The notes beneath the pieces are model-generated. The model was not told where the DNA came from, ran no database searches, and worked only from the letters and a program-made list of their open reading frames with translations. A program made the translations under genes and the position numbers. Positions 1-11,843 of a stretch of 64,000 nucleotides of DNA are shown piece by piece. This DNA is from Hofstenia miamia. Taxonomy: Eukaryota > Xenacoelomorpha > Acoela. The DNA lies in contig SCFE01000009.1 of assembly GCA_004352715.1 (NCBI GenBank), positions 804,129 to 868,128 of the forward strand, given 5' to 3'. Within the stretch, counting starts at the first letter, position 1. The number at the start of each line of letters is the position of its first letter.

Positions 1-2780
1 TGCTCATACCACTTGTCTCCTGCTTCTAACCCATGCTGCCTGCTCAAACTCCAGTGTACCATTCTTCCCACCTTGTCATGCCTGAACTTATACACATTCT
101 ATGCCAACTTCTCACACCCTGCTATCAGATGATCTACTGTCTCCGCCTCTTTCTTACATAGCCTACACTTATCACTTACTTCTACTCTTCTGTCTATATG
201 CTTCTTAACCCAGTTTGTTCTTATTGCTTGCTGCCATTATCAGTGCTTCTGTTTCTCTCTTCAGTCCTGCGTTCTTTAACAACTTGTTGCTCTCTTCTCT
301 GTCACACATTTCTGTGGTTCTCTAGTATTCTCCATGCATTACCTTCTGCCTATACCTTGTTTGTCTCTCTGATTCCATCCTACTCTGGTATACCTTCTTT
401 CCTTCACTCTCAGTTCTTATCTTCCTTAACTCTTTAGTGACATCTAGTAGGGATCCTCTAGGTTGCTCTTCTACATATTCCTTTAGCCCTAGTGCTTCTG
501 CTTCTACAGTTTCCTCCACACTTAGCAGTCCTTTCCCTCCCCTATGCCTTGCCATGTACAGCCTATCAACATCTCCATTTAGGTTGAATGCTCTCTCTGC
601 TGCTAGTGTCTTCCTTGTCTCCCTGTCTAATTCCCTCAGTTCATTCTTGTTCCACCTAACTATTCCTGCCGAATATCTCAACACTGGTATCGCCCACGTA
701 TTAATTGCCTTTATGCTGTTTTGCCCATTCAACGCTGACTTCTGTAGTAACTTCCTTACTCTCCACCTCATTTCCTCATGATCTTTTCTATCTTTCCCTA
801 TCACACCTAAGTACTTGTACCCCTCTTTGACTTCCTCAATCTTATCCCCACTACTCGTCCTCAAACCATCTCCATCTATGCACTTGCCTCTGGTCATTGT
901 CACTGTCGCACACTTTCCTAATGCAAACTCCAACCCNNNNNNNNNNNNNNNNNNNNNNNNNNNNNNNNNNNNNNNNNNNNNNNNNNNNNNNNNNNNNNNN
1001 NNNNNNNNNNNNNNNNNNNNNNNNNNNNNNNNNNNNNNNNNNNNNNNNNNNNNNNNNNNNNNNNNNNNNNNNNNNNNNNNNNNNNNNNNNNNNNNNNNNN
1101 NNNNNNNNNNNNNNNNNNNNNNNNNNNNNNNNNNNNNNNNNNNNNNNNNNNNNNNNNNNNNNNNNNNNNNNNNNNNNNNNNNNNNNNNNNNNNNNNNNNN
1201 NNNNNNNNNNNNNNNNNNNNNNNNNNNNNNNNNNNNNNNNNNNNNNNNNNNNNNNNNNNNNNNNNNNNNNNNNNNNNNNNNNNNNNNNNNNNNNNNNNNN
1301 NNNNNNNNNNNNNNNNNNNNNNNNNNNNNNNNNNNNNNNNNNNNNNNNNNNNNNNNNNNNNNNNNNNNNNNNNNNNNNNNNNNNNNNNNNNNNNNNNNNN
1401 NNCACTTTCCCATCTCCCTCTCTAGAAACTCAACCCATTTCCGTGAAACTCCATTGGCCTCTAGCGTCCTCAATACCCACCTATGTGATATGCTGTCATA
1501 TGCCTTCCTGTAGTCTATCCATGCCATTGCTAAGTTTATATTCCTTCTTCTACAATTCTCCACTACTGCCTGGTCTATTAACAACTGATCTTCGCATCAT
1601 CTCGTCTTTGTCCTACATCCCTTCTGCTACTCTGGTATCAATGTGTTCTGTTCTAAGTAACATGCCAGAATACTTGAAATCACAGAAGTTAGCAATTTCC
1701 AAGTTGTTGGCAGACATGTTATTGGCCTGAAGTTGCTTGTCTCACTACCTTTCTTAGGGTCCTTCTGTATCAGAAATGTCCTTCCCACTACCATCCACTC
1801 TAGGCACCCACTCACCACACACTCCTCCAATGCTACTGCTAGTCTCTCATGAACACTTGTGAACTTCTTCAGCCAATACCTATGTACCTCATCTCTGCCT
1901 GGCGCCTTCCAGTTCTTCATCGTCTTTAGAGCTTCCTTCAGCCTTGCAGTTGTGATTGCTCTACCTGCTCTAGCCTTTTCTCCTGCATCTAGTTCTTTGT
2001 AGAATCTTCCTTCTTGGGTCTCAAACGTCATATTGTCTCGTGCCTGCTTTGCCCTTGCCCTATACTTTCTCAGTTTCTCAGCTTCTGCAACTAATCTCTG
2101 CTTAAGCTCTTCTCTTGCAGTTTCTATAGTCTTGTCCTTTCCTACCCTGCACCTGTCCTGTACTGCTTTACTTGTGTTGATCTTTCCTATTTGCTGCCTA
2201 ATCCTTGCCACTTTATTCTTAATTCTTCTCGCCCATGCTGGTTTTCTGTCTCCCTTATCTTCAGTCGTCTTTTCTTCTTCATGCCTATGCCTACATTTTT
2301 CAGCACCTCCCATGCGCCTGCATACACTGACCTGTTTATCTCTGTTATACTCTTAGCATCCATCCTTTCTAATACTTTGTTAACCTTTGCTGTCTACTGA
2401 TAACTTGCTTCTCTTAATGCCTCTTGGTACTGGGAACCTACTTCTGTCTTCTATTTCTTTCTTCATCCTTTCCTTGATTGCTGTCTTTGTTTCTACATCC
2501 ACGGTTTCTGCTGTTTCTACTACATCTGCCCCTTCATTTTCTTTTTGCTTCGTCTTTTCAGCTCTTCTTTTTCCCTTATTCTCATCCAGCTTCAACGTTC
2601 TGACCTGACCTGCAAGCCTCTGCTCTGTAACTTCTAATCCTGTTTCTTCTTTTTTCCATTATTCCAATATTCTCTCTTCCTATAACCCCTCTCATCTGGT
2701 CTGTTTCTTCTGTAGCACTCCAATGCTATCCTCTTCTGCATTCTGCTCATCTGCCTACTTGTGCGGTTGTCCATTGGTCT
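1..2780 (-). pseudogene. R4/Dong-type non-LTR retrotransposon (LINE), decayed, 3' end beyond window
   Basis: Reverse transcriptase-type LINE read on the minus strand. From 5' to 3': an N-terminal basic region (about 2760-2380), a linker containing KPAWARRIKNKV (about 2240), the RT start with NWKAPGRDEVHRYW and NFRPITCLPTTWKLLT (1920-1700), RT motif AWIDYRKAYDSISHRWV (about 1530-1475), then an N-run that hides the catalytic YxDD. The thumb follows with TWAIPVLRYSAGIVRWN (about 700-650) and DVDRLYMARHRGGKGLL (about 580-530). Last comes a zinc-finger-like CRLCKKEAETVDHLIAGC (167-114) that in this clade precedes a restriction-like endonuclease. This arrangement is known for the R4/Dong/Rex6 group; the assignment is by motif recall. 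The copy is dead: an in-frame TAG at 1627, a TGA near 1596, a TAG at 322, a stop at 2380, and frameshifts near 2300 and 210. The real start codon is not identified. Confidence 0.85.
937..1402. other. Assembly gap (466 N) inside the LINE RT
   Basis: A run of N that removes the palm of the reverse transcriptase, including the expected catalytic aspartates. Reading frame is the same on both sides on the minus strand, so the estimated gap length is at least compatible with a continuous frame. Confidence 0.99.
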
Positions 2781-2883
2781 GTGTGGATCCTATACTGCCA
2801 CTTCTCGAGTCCACACTCCCGATTGTGGAGTCCGCCTGTTGACCGGAGATTCTTCGCACCCTCTGACCATTTAAGGCCTGCCG

Positions 2884-3202
2884 NNNNNNNNNNNNNNNNN
2901 NNNNNNNNNNNNNNNNNNNNNNNNNNNNNNNNNNNNNNNNNNNNNNNNNNNNNNNNNNNNNNNNNNNNNNNNNNNNNNNNNNNNNNNNNNNNNNNNNNNN
3001 NNNNNNNNNNNNNNNNNNNNNNNNNNNNNNNNNNNNNNNNNNNNNNNNNNNNNNNNNNNNNNNNNNNNNNNNNNNNNNNNNNNNNNNNNNNNNNNNNNNN
3101 NNNNNNNNNNNNNNNNNNNNNNNNNNNNNNNNNNNNNNNNNNNNNNNNNNNNNNNNNNNNNNNNNNNNNNNNNNNNNNNNNNNNNNNNNNNNNNNNNNNN
3201 NN
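2884..3202. other. Assembly gap (319 N) between LINE 5' end and TTA repeat
   Basis: A run of N separating the 5' side of the minus-strand LINE from a TTA microsatellite. The exact LINE 5' boundary lies here and cannot be placed. Confidence 0.99.
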
Positions 3203-3203
3203 C

Positions 3204-3204
<1 letters not shown>

Positions 3205-3256
<52 letters not shown>
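3205..3256. repeat. (TTA)n / (TAA)n microsatellite
   Basis: About 17 uninterrupted TTA units, truncated on the left by an N-run. On the LINE's own (minus) strand this reads (TAA)n upstream of the element. Dong-type elements are known to use TAA repeats as insertion targets, so this may be the target site rather than a chance microsatellite. Confidence 0.95.
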
Positions 3257-3257
<1 letters not shown>

Positions 3258-4462
3258 AACAATTTCATTATTAAATTATCATTTGCACTATCTCTACACA
3301 TGCCAATAAGAAAAAAACAGAAAAGTTAACCCCCCTTAATACCATTATTTTTTTACATCCTATCTAATAAGAAATTTTAGCCGGTGAACAATCATTTTAA
3401 TGAAATATAATTCTTAAAATTATTGGACATAAATCACAGTGGACACAAATATTCATAGAAAAAGTGGTTATAATGCAGCTTCCTATCCCTACTGTCTGAT
3501 ATTAATGATAGAAAATTATTATGCTTATTGACTCCAAGTTAAATTCTAATGATAAAATAAAAAATGAGGCCATTTTGACATCAATTATAAAATTTCGAAA
3601 GTAACTCTCCGCAAATTTATCCATGCATTGAAAATATGAATTTATCCAATTTATTAACATCTTTCCTCTATTCCTTTTAATTTAACTGAATGTAAACCCC
3701 TGCTTAACACGCTCTTTCCTATACGTAGGTAACAGGGGTACATGTACTCTAAACTTTATTACCCATACACAATTCCTTCCATATTTCAATCTTGAAAAAC
3801 GTTTTCAACAAAAAAGTGATTCTAAGCCAACCAAAGTTGAAATTTTAGCTACTGCCGTGTATAAAAATATGATTAGCAAGCAATTGAAACTACATGTAAA
3901 TGTTTTATTGGACGTTGGATTCCATGAAGTTTAAGAATGGCATTCGATATATCAATTTGTAAATATCATAAAAATCTATTACACACTTAAAAGTTTTCTA
4001 AATTTAGTTCAGCAAAATCTTACTGCCATGGCTGTTAGGCATCTATACATTAAGCAAGAAAATTTACAAAAGCTTCAAGAAATAGTAAAAAATATGATTA
4101 TACATTTTAATAAATGTCGTTACTCTGATTTCATGATATTTCATGTTATAGAAGTAACCGAGATCCACAATGAAAATCTAGCGAATGATGGATTGATCGT
4201 GACAAGGTATTGAGGAACTATTGGGTTCTTTGGAAGCATTTAAATAACACATAGATAGTTGCATTTTAGCATTCATTTTGTTTATACATCATGTGAATCA
4301 TGATGGGCAGTTGCACTGGGATGTGAATAGAAACATCCCACTGGCAAAACATGTATATCGTTGTAGCATTACACCTCAGGAATTCAAATAGCCCCTGAGA
4401 GTGCGAAGACATATCATAGAAATTTTAAAACTATTTAACAATAGTTGCTTTACAATCTGTTA
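3257..4462. other. AT-rich sequence, nothing recognised
   Basis: No convincing exon, RNA gene or repeat boundary was seen. A 61-codon open frame at 4028-4213 has no recognisable motif and is the size expected by chance. Confidence 0.5.
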
Positions 4463-4572
4463 GGCTACGGTTAGACTATGTGATATGTCAGGCGGGATCC
4501 GCCACATTTTGGTATAATGTGACGTGATTTCCTAACTTTTCTTGCTACCAATCACGTATTCTAACCGTAGAC
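4463..4572. mobile_element. Short foldback element (MITE-like)
   Basis: About 110 bp with inverted ends. The left end contains CTACGGTTAGACTATGTGAT and the right end, reverse-complemented, contains CTACGGTTAGAATACGTGAT, differing at two positions. No clear target duplication could be fixed, so the superfamily is not assigned. It could also be an unrelated imperfect palindrome. Confidence 0.5.
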
Positions 4573-6002
4573 GTACAAATTCTTTAAAGCGCAAAATTTT
4601 TCTTAAAAAGAATTTGTAATCAATTGCAATTATTTTAAAATTTTAAATTAAATTAACAAAGACAATAATAATTCTAAGTGAGGACGAAGCAGAAACGGAA
4701 TTTCTGAATTACAGTATAATTGACATATCAAAAAATAGAAAAAGCAAACTATCAAATTTTACTCTACAGAGATTATTATGTTTCTTTCACAGAATCAGAG
4801 CAAACTATTAAAAAATGGAAAATGGTTTCGGTAACTAAGTGTGCAATTCCAATTTACAACTATTTCAATCTAAGGTTGATGTAGAGACAAATTCATTTGG
4901 AAGACAATGGAAAAGGATTAATTTTACTTACTTAAAATTTCAAGAAGAGAAGGAAAATCTTACTAGCAGATGGAAATGAAGAATGCGATGAAATGTCCTC
5001 TAACTTTACAAAGCACTCCTAAAAACTCTAGAAATTAAATACACTAAACTAAATTGGTGGTGAGGATATTGCTACTAGTTTGAAAAATTCCTTAAATTTA
5101 CATGCATAAAAAGAACACTCGCCAAAATATTTTTGAATATGCACATTCGAATATGAAGTCGCACAACCTCTCAAAAGTTGAGATTGATTATTGAAATATT
5201 ATATGCAGAATATGAATATTGTATCTTAACGAGAAAGCACCCTACACGGGTCTTCAAAATTGGAATTGTGGGTAAAATACGAAAAATTCCAGTGTTGAAA
5301 AACTGCTTCAAGAGAGTGACATCACATACGCAAGCATTATTCATTGCAAACATGTACAACCTTGTTGAGTACTGCCCGTTTGAGGGAAGAATATTGTGTA
5401 GTTGATCAAGAATTGTACTCTTTACGAACAATAAGTTAAAGTGAATCTTTGGTTTTATTGTAATGCAGTTTCTTAAATAACTGAAAAAGACAATTTCTAG
5501 TTGGAATGCACAATTGGCCTATAAATAGTAAAGCATAATATTGAAGTAGTTGATATAAGTGTAAACAATAATCTAAGATATTCTCATGGTGTAGTAAAAG
5601 AATATTAAATGCGTTTACAATTATATGAACTTAATCAACTATATTCCTGCAAGTATCACCTTGACCTTCTCAATCTAACAAGCTGATGACGCGTATTCTT
5701 GATTCTCATTTGAGTAATAGTTTATAATTTAATTCGGTATTAAACAGCTACAATTAAATTGATTGAATCTATTTAAATAAGAAACTTTCTCCAATATTTT
5801 ATGAAAGTGGATTTCATCTTTACTTTAACAATGTAAATATAAAATGCATAACTTGCATAATCGCAAAATGATATAAAATTCAGTATGGATGAATCATGTT
5901 AAAAATGAATATAAATTGCATGATTTGTGTTGACATTAAATTTTTTAATAAATTATACTGAAAATCAGTATGTCACAAATGACAAGACAAACACGTAAGT
6001 CC
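4573..6002. other. AT-rich sequence, nothing recognised
   Basis: No recognisable gene. Open frames on both strands at 5171-5431 overlap each other and carry no identifiable domain, so neither is called. Confidence 0.5.
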
Positions 6003-6010
6003 TCAGAGAT

Positions 6011-6393
6011 TAGACTTTTCAACGAACCGAGCTTCTAACGAGCCGAACCGAGCTTGAGCACAGTATTTGATATACAACGAGCCCAAAAAGAGCCTATGTT
6101 AGGCAAAACAAGTTTATAGTTCTGCTTGTTAATCTGATTATGGAGATTTTTCTTATGTTTTGCAGTCAGTATTCCTTTCCTATAATCATATTAAAGAAAT
6201 GAATATTTAATATTATTTATTAAATAATAGGGAGAGCTATGTAAAAAATTCTTTGAGCACAATATTTTTAAAAAAAAATACCGAGCTAAAACGAGCCTCA
6301 TTCAAAGACTTTATGTGGCGAGCCGAGCCGAACTTACACAAAATTTAAACGAGCTGAGCCGAGCTTGAGAATGTCGGCTCGTTGACAAGTCTG
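6011..6393. mobile_element. hAT-type MITE with 8-bp target duplication
   Basis: A 383-bp non-coding element flanked by perfect 8-bp direct repeats TCAGAGAT (6003-6010 and 6394-6401). Its ends are inverted: TAGACTTTTCAACGA on the left and, reverse-complemented, CAGACTTGTCAACGA on the right. The subterminal regions are packed with CGAGCC/GAGCTTG-type repeats, absent from the AT-rich middle. An 8-bp duplication with repeated subterminal motifs is the signature of hAT elements; no transposase is present, so it would depend on a helper in trans. Confidence 0.8.
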
Positions 6394-6401
6394 TCAGAGA
6401 T

Positions 6402-7474
6402 CATTTGCTCGGTGCATGCATAATCGGGTTGGGTTGCATAACCACTAATAATAAGAAAAATGGATAGTTAAGGATTTTAAAATACAAACAAGCGGGGTCA
6501 AACACTTACAGTGGTGACTGCAGCTTTATCTAAATGCAATCTTGGCAAAATGAAGCTATGATAAATGTTTAGTTGCGGTTTTTAAATATCCGCAATCGTG
6601 AGTGCACATCTGGTAAAATCTCTGGTTAAAAAATTGTGCCATATCCCGTTGCCCCTTTCCAGTTTTTACAGGAAGGGCAAAAATTATTTTGTCAACTAAC
6701 AACGCAACAATTTTGAATTATTGCATCACATTCTGCTTCTATTAGTAACGGAGACTCACCATTAGAAAAATCATAAATTACAAATATTTTAAGAAGCTAA
6801 GCACACGTAATTTCAAAATAAATTGAAGTAGTTATTATACCGTTTCATTCTTTGATCATCAAGGGAGGAAATAATTTTGTGCCTCACCTTCGCAAAAGCA
6901 GGTTTATAGTTAAATGTCAACGGGAGTAACGCTCTAGCCATATCCTCAGTGAAGTGAATCTACTGATCATACCTCATCTCTCGATAATTATATAAATTTT
7001 AAACTGCAATTTCCATGCAAACTAACTGCATCAAATGACAAGCCAACATTTAATAAAGTTGTTTAAAAATCCAGATTTGAATTTTCTAATTTAAATTTTC
7101 CAATTTCCACAATAGTTACATAGTAATTAACACACATATGGGTTGACAAACACTCATTTTAACCACATTATTCGTTTAATAATATTATTTTCCAAATTAG
7201 TGATCGCATTCATCAAACGAATATCATACTCAATTAAAAAATACAAAAAATTTGAGGAGCAATTAGCAATTTGGAAGAAACTTTATAAATATATTAGCAT
7301 GCCATTATGTTAAGATTAATCATTCAAAATACAAATAAATTGTGAATTGCATCAGTCTATTCATAGTTTGATCAAATAGTTTTCGTCTATTTTTAGTATA
7401 GAATTACAAAGCTGTATTACTAATTATATATAAAAATGTTAATACCAAACGCATATGCATGCGTGATTTATTTT
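6402..7474. other. AT-rich sequence, nothing recognised
   Basis: No supported coding or RNA feature was found between the hAT MITE and the duplicated block. Confidence 0.5.
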
Positions 7475-9089
7475 ATTAGATGACAAAGTCAAATATTAAA
7501 TGATGAGATTGCGTGTAGCTTAAGAGCATGTGTCCAAATAAGTAAGATTTTTCAGATATGCCCACTATGAACCATTAAATGAAATTACCGCAATGTAAAG
7601 ATAACAAAACGGTTGACCATTATAATGTGCTCTCCAAAAAATAACATTGCAGACCTATTTTGAATTTTAGTTGACTGGACATCTTGTCTACATGAAATTA
7701 ATTTATGGGCAAAAACTTTCTACAGTCCTGCAAGATTACCACCTTTGCATAACAAACAAGTTCCGGTTGAAACTACTACATATAAAAATTGTCGACCATG
7801 GAATTAGTTACCAAACGTCGTTTCCGAAGTATCAGTTGAAACCAATTTCAACAAACACATTAACCAATAATAATTATTTGTGAATCTTGACGCAGACAAA
7901 TGTGATGACTACCTGACCGGGTGCTAGTTTTGAAGACATTTCAGAAAAGGACTTTAATGTGAGAATGAACTGTGGAGCCAGTGTTTTCAATGTGATAATT
8001 TGCAAAACAACACATTTTTCTTGAATATTTCACGTCTTTTCAGTATTTAAAATAACGATGGAACCATTAGCCCCTGCAAATATTAACCTTTTTACCAGCC
8101 CTGGTTTATTGACAAGCTGTTCTCTAGGAAACGGCAATTCAAATGAGGAAAATATCAACTACTAGATTTAAAGGAATACTTCCAAAATACTTTGAGTGAG
8201 GGTGTCCCAATGTATTGCATTATTGCAGAATACCTCAAGCATCCAATACCCATACTTACGGATCACAATTTCATCAGAATANATTAGATGACAAAGTCAA
8301 ATATTAAATGATGAGATTGCGTGTAGCTTAAGAGCATGTGTCCAAATAAGTAAGATTTTTCAGATATGCCCACTATGAACCATTAAATGAAATTACCGCA
8401 ATGTAAAGATAACAAAACGGTTGACCATTATAATGTGCTCTCCAAAAAATAACATTGCAGACCTATTTTGAATTTTAGTTGACTGGACATCTTGTCTACA
8501 TGAAATTAATTTATGGGCAAAAACTTTCTACAGTCCTGCAAGATTACCACCTTTGCATAACAAACAAGTTCCGGTTGAAACTACTACATATAAAAATTGT
8601 CGACCATGGAATTAGTTACCAAACGTCGTTTCCGAAGTATCAGTTGAAACCAATTTCAACAAACACATTAACCAATAATAATTATTTGTGAATCTTGACG
8701 CAGACAAATGTGATGACTACCTGACCGGGTGCTAGTTTTGAAGACATTTCAGAAAAGGACTTTAATGTGAGAATGAACTGTGGAGCCAGTGTTTTCAATG
8801 TGATAATTTGCAAAACAACACATTTTTCTTGAATATTTCACGTCTTTTCAGTATTTAAAATAACGATGGAACCATTAGCCCCTGCAAATATTAACCTTTT
8901 TACCAGCCCTGGTTTATTGACAAGCTGTTCTCTAGGAAACGGCAATTCAAATGAGGAAAATATCAACTACTAGATTTAAAGGAATACTTCCAAAATACTT
9001 TGAGTGAGGGTGTCCCAATGTATTGCATTATTGCAGAATACCTCAAGCATCCAATACCCATACTTACGGATCACAATTTCATCAGAATA
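7475..9089. repeat. 807-bp direct duplication joined by a single N
   Basis: 7475-8281 and 8283-9089 are identical over 807 bp as far as can be checked by eye (offset 808), separated only by the N at 8282. Short open frames such as 8102-8280 repeat exactly in both copies. Perfect identity plus the single N makes an unmerged contig overlap far more likely than a biological tandem duplication. One copy probably belongs to the genome. Confidence 0.9.
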
Positions 9090-10767
9090 TAAACAAACTT
9101 TTAGCCAATAGAATACTATCGTGCTTTTCTCTAAGTAAGATAGCAAAGCAATGAAATACTTAATCAGTCAAGCACAGCTCTCTAATAGTTATTTAGAAAT
9201 CCTACGAAGATCATCAAATCAAACTGCTAAATTTGATGTAATGCTAAATAATGTAGCTTATTAATCAATTTTTTTTGAGGCAATATTTAAAACATTTAAC
9301 ATAGTAATATAAACTTCGATTAAGATTAAGTTAAGTGAAGGCAAAAAATTCGCTGAGTTTAGTTTGCATAACGTAGAATTTTTTTCTGAAGAAAGATACA
9401 ACAGCAACCACACATAAAATAATATACAGATTATAAAGCGTGTTTGAAAGCAATCTCACCTTTCGATTATCATTGCATTACAACTTCATTAAGAAATATA
9501 TTAAACAATGTAGAAATCAATGACGAAATATAGTTATCTTAAAAAATAATTAAAAAAACAAGTTCGTTGATTCACGTAGTAATTTTCACTTGTGCAGCTG
9601 GTCAACGACTTTCGCCTGTAGAACGAGGCAAACAGAAATCCATACTTTACGAATATTAGACATGCTTATTATTCAAGTTACAAATTTATATATTTTTAAG
9701 TTGTTACCGCCATCAAAAATCTTTTGTTGATTATAGTTATAATCGGATAACGGATGTTTTTTTAAAAAATTGAAATACCCTATAAACTGGCACTGAAGGT
9801 TACTGGATAGTTGCTCTGCGAAATATAATTTTCTCTAAAAGAGCACCGTGTGTATCTGTGAAATGAAGCAACTTGGTACACAAATTGTAAGTTAAATTGA
9901 AGCATCAAAGAATTCGGCAGAAGAGTCATTGGCATAATCACGAATTCAATTCTTTCCTAGGAATTGGCAGTTTTTTCTGGAATTGACCAATTAATGAGCA
10001 TGGAAATTGGATTTTGAATTGAAAAAAATGATCAGAATTGAGCTAGAAATCGAAATTCTAAATTGATTTTAGAATTCTAAATTGATTTTTATGCCCGCAA
10101 AATGCGAATGATTTTTGTAAAATATTTAATTATAGTATTTTATATTGCAGATATACAGCATGCATAAGTCGCTATGTCACACTAATTTTATCTTTCCGTA
10201 CATACGTTTAACAAACTTAATTTAACCTTAATTACAAAACCAGACAGCACCTTTTGTAACACATGTCATTGAGAAGCGCAAAATAAACAATTTTAAGCAT
10301 TTGGGTATTCTAAAAGATACCTTTAACCCGAAAGTAGCTAGACGGTTGCAGATATACTGTGTGTAAAAGCCCAATTTTTGAAAAACTAAATTTAGTTTAT
10401 CTATAATGGAGACCAAAATTTTTGAAAATATTGAAAAATAGAGCCTTAAAAATTATTGACAAAAATTTTGTGATGTAACCAATAAAAATCAATTTTGATG
10501 ACCCGACAGAGGAGACGTCTAACATTTCTCTTTTGCACACGCCGTTGTCTAATAATAATTGTATTACAAACAGCATTTACTAAAACATCCATTTCGAAAG
10601 GTATTGCAAATCGTTAGTGGATTGATATTGTAACGAAGATTGGCAACGCTTTGAAAATGTAACATTGCAAACTAATGTCTAATCCCATTTCCAATCCTTA
10701 CACCACACACCTAGTGTTGTAAATAAACAAAAAGAAAAATCGGTTAATTTAATAATTTTGTCTTAAC
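9090..10767. other. AT-rich sequence, nothing firmly recognised
   Basis: A GAATT-rich patch at about 9925-10093 begins GGCATAATCACGAATTC and ends TTTATGCC, which may be a further small foldback element, but no target duplication was found. Nothing else is supported. Confidence 0.4.
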
Positions 10768-10872
10768 ATGGTCCTCCAGGCAAATATACTGGTTTGGGCT
10801 AGCAGTGCAATTTACGATATTAAACAAACGGTAGTGGTCGAGCCTGAATGGCTGTATAATTGTTGTTTGTAA
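10768..10872 (+). CDS. Possible BRCT-like exon fragment
   Basis: A 34-codon frame ends with VVVEPEWLYNCCL. The pattern V-x-PEWL-xx-C resembles the last helix of BRCT domains, which bind phosphopeptides in DNA-repair and CTD-phosphatase proteins. A splice-acceptor-like CTCCAG lies at 10774-10779 and a donor-like GTAATTT follows the last cysteines. No other part of a BRCT domain was found nearby, so this may be an exon of an unassembled gene, a relic or chance. Confidence 0.25.
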   Translation: MVLQANILVWASSAIYDIKQTVVVEPEWLYNCCL

Positions 10873-11383
10873 TTTAATTTTTATTTAGATTAATAAAAAT
10901 CACTCGTATATGCTATTGCTACATGCATTCTACGCACATTTCATCATGAATTGATGATAATTGCTATTATAGAAACAATAGATGAGGCTTATAGGTTGAC
11001 CTTAAAGCAAAGCAAGTGTTGATGGCTAACAAATTTAACAATGCCATATATGGTCACATCAATTTTACCCGATTGCTATGCTGGTTATAGGCAAAAGCCA
11101 GTGTCGCAAAACACTTAACTAGCTTAACAAAATCGTTGTGATTGCGGTCGTAGAGAAGATCAGATTGTAAGTCAATGGCTGGCTGAGCATTAAGTTTTAG
11201 AATTCAGTTACGTCAACTGAAAGTGAAAACCCTATTAAATGACATTTATAATTGCAAAATCTAACATTCAAACAATGTATTTAAGAAAAAAACCCGACGA
11301 TATACAATAAAAAATGATACAAATGAAAGACAAAAATAACAAGACATACAAAGAGCAATGAGAAATATTAAAATCTAAATTAC

Positions 11384-11842
11384 CAATGTTTTTAGTGGCT
11401 TTAGGCTCGTTATCGGATATGCACTGAGCTTTAGAAATTGGCTTAGATATGTCCTCTTTTAACAAAGTACTATCCTCAACTGATAGTTTAACAGAAGATA
11501 TAAATTCGATTTGGGGCTCTTCTTCGCTATCTTCTATAACTATGCGCCTTCTACGCTTTTTAATTTGCATCGAGCATTCAGATTCATAATTTTCTTTTTT
11601 GATTTTTGACAATTTCAGGGATCGACTAGAGGCCAAATCGTTCTAAAATTTATCTAATAACTTGTCTATATAATATAATTACCTCAGAATTATTATCGAC
11701 GGACATCTGCTTAGACTTTAACCATTTCTTTCGTATTTTATAGCGCGATTCTAAAGTGCACGCATTTAGATGCATAACAAGGCAATCTATATAATAATCG
11801 AATAACAAATAAGAACTTAGCTTTTCAAACGTATTATCATGT
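11384..11842 (-). CDS. Host gene candidate, unknown product, with a 40-nt intron
   Basis: Two minus-strand blocks join in phase 0. The upstream block runs from about 11842 to 11683 and includes LFDYYIDCLVMHLNACTLES and RYKIRKKWLKSKQMS. The downstream block runs from 11642 to 11384, is lysine-rich then acidic (IKKRRRRIVIEDSEEEPQIE), and ends at a donor-like GGTAATTTAG. The 40 nt between them begins GTAATT and ends TTTTAG, with no frame shift or stop after removal. An ATG lies at 11775, but the frame stays open upstream to a stop near 11843, so the true start could be an earlier exon. The basic stretch beside DSEEE suggests a nuclear protein; this is inference. Further exons were not found. No family was recognised. 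Confidence 0.45.
11643..11682 (-). other. Candidate 40-nt intron
   Basis: On the minus strand it starts GTAATTATAT and ends TAAATTTTAG, is strongly AT-rich, and its removal keeps the flanking reading frame open. Confidence 0.5.
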
Positions 11843-11843
11843 T

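Noticed and set aside
322-2313. Stop codons TAG and TGA inside the LINE frame as possible programmed recoding
   Set aside because: There are also frameshifts and stops of different types at unrelated positions, which is ordinary decay.
5171-5431. Open frames on both strands at the same place
   Set aside because: Each is the shadow of the other, no motif was recognised, and the length is near chance.
8102-8281. Short frames with MEPLAPANINLFTSPG and LKEYFQNTLSEGVPMYC as exons of a gene
   Set aside because: They are in different frames with no convincing splice pair joining them, and each is under 50 codons.
7671-8691. Two identical 70-codon frames as a duplicated gene
   Set aside because: They start at TTG, have no motif, and lie in the artefactual duplication.
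9925-10093. GAATT-rich patch with GGCATAA/TTATGCC ends as a hAT element
   Set aside because: No 8-bp flanking duplication and only a 7-bp end match.
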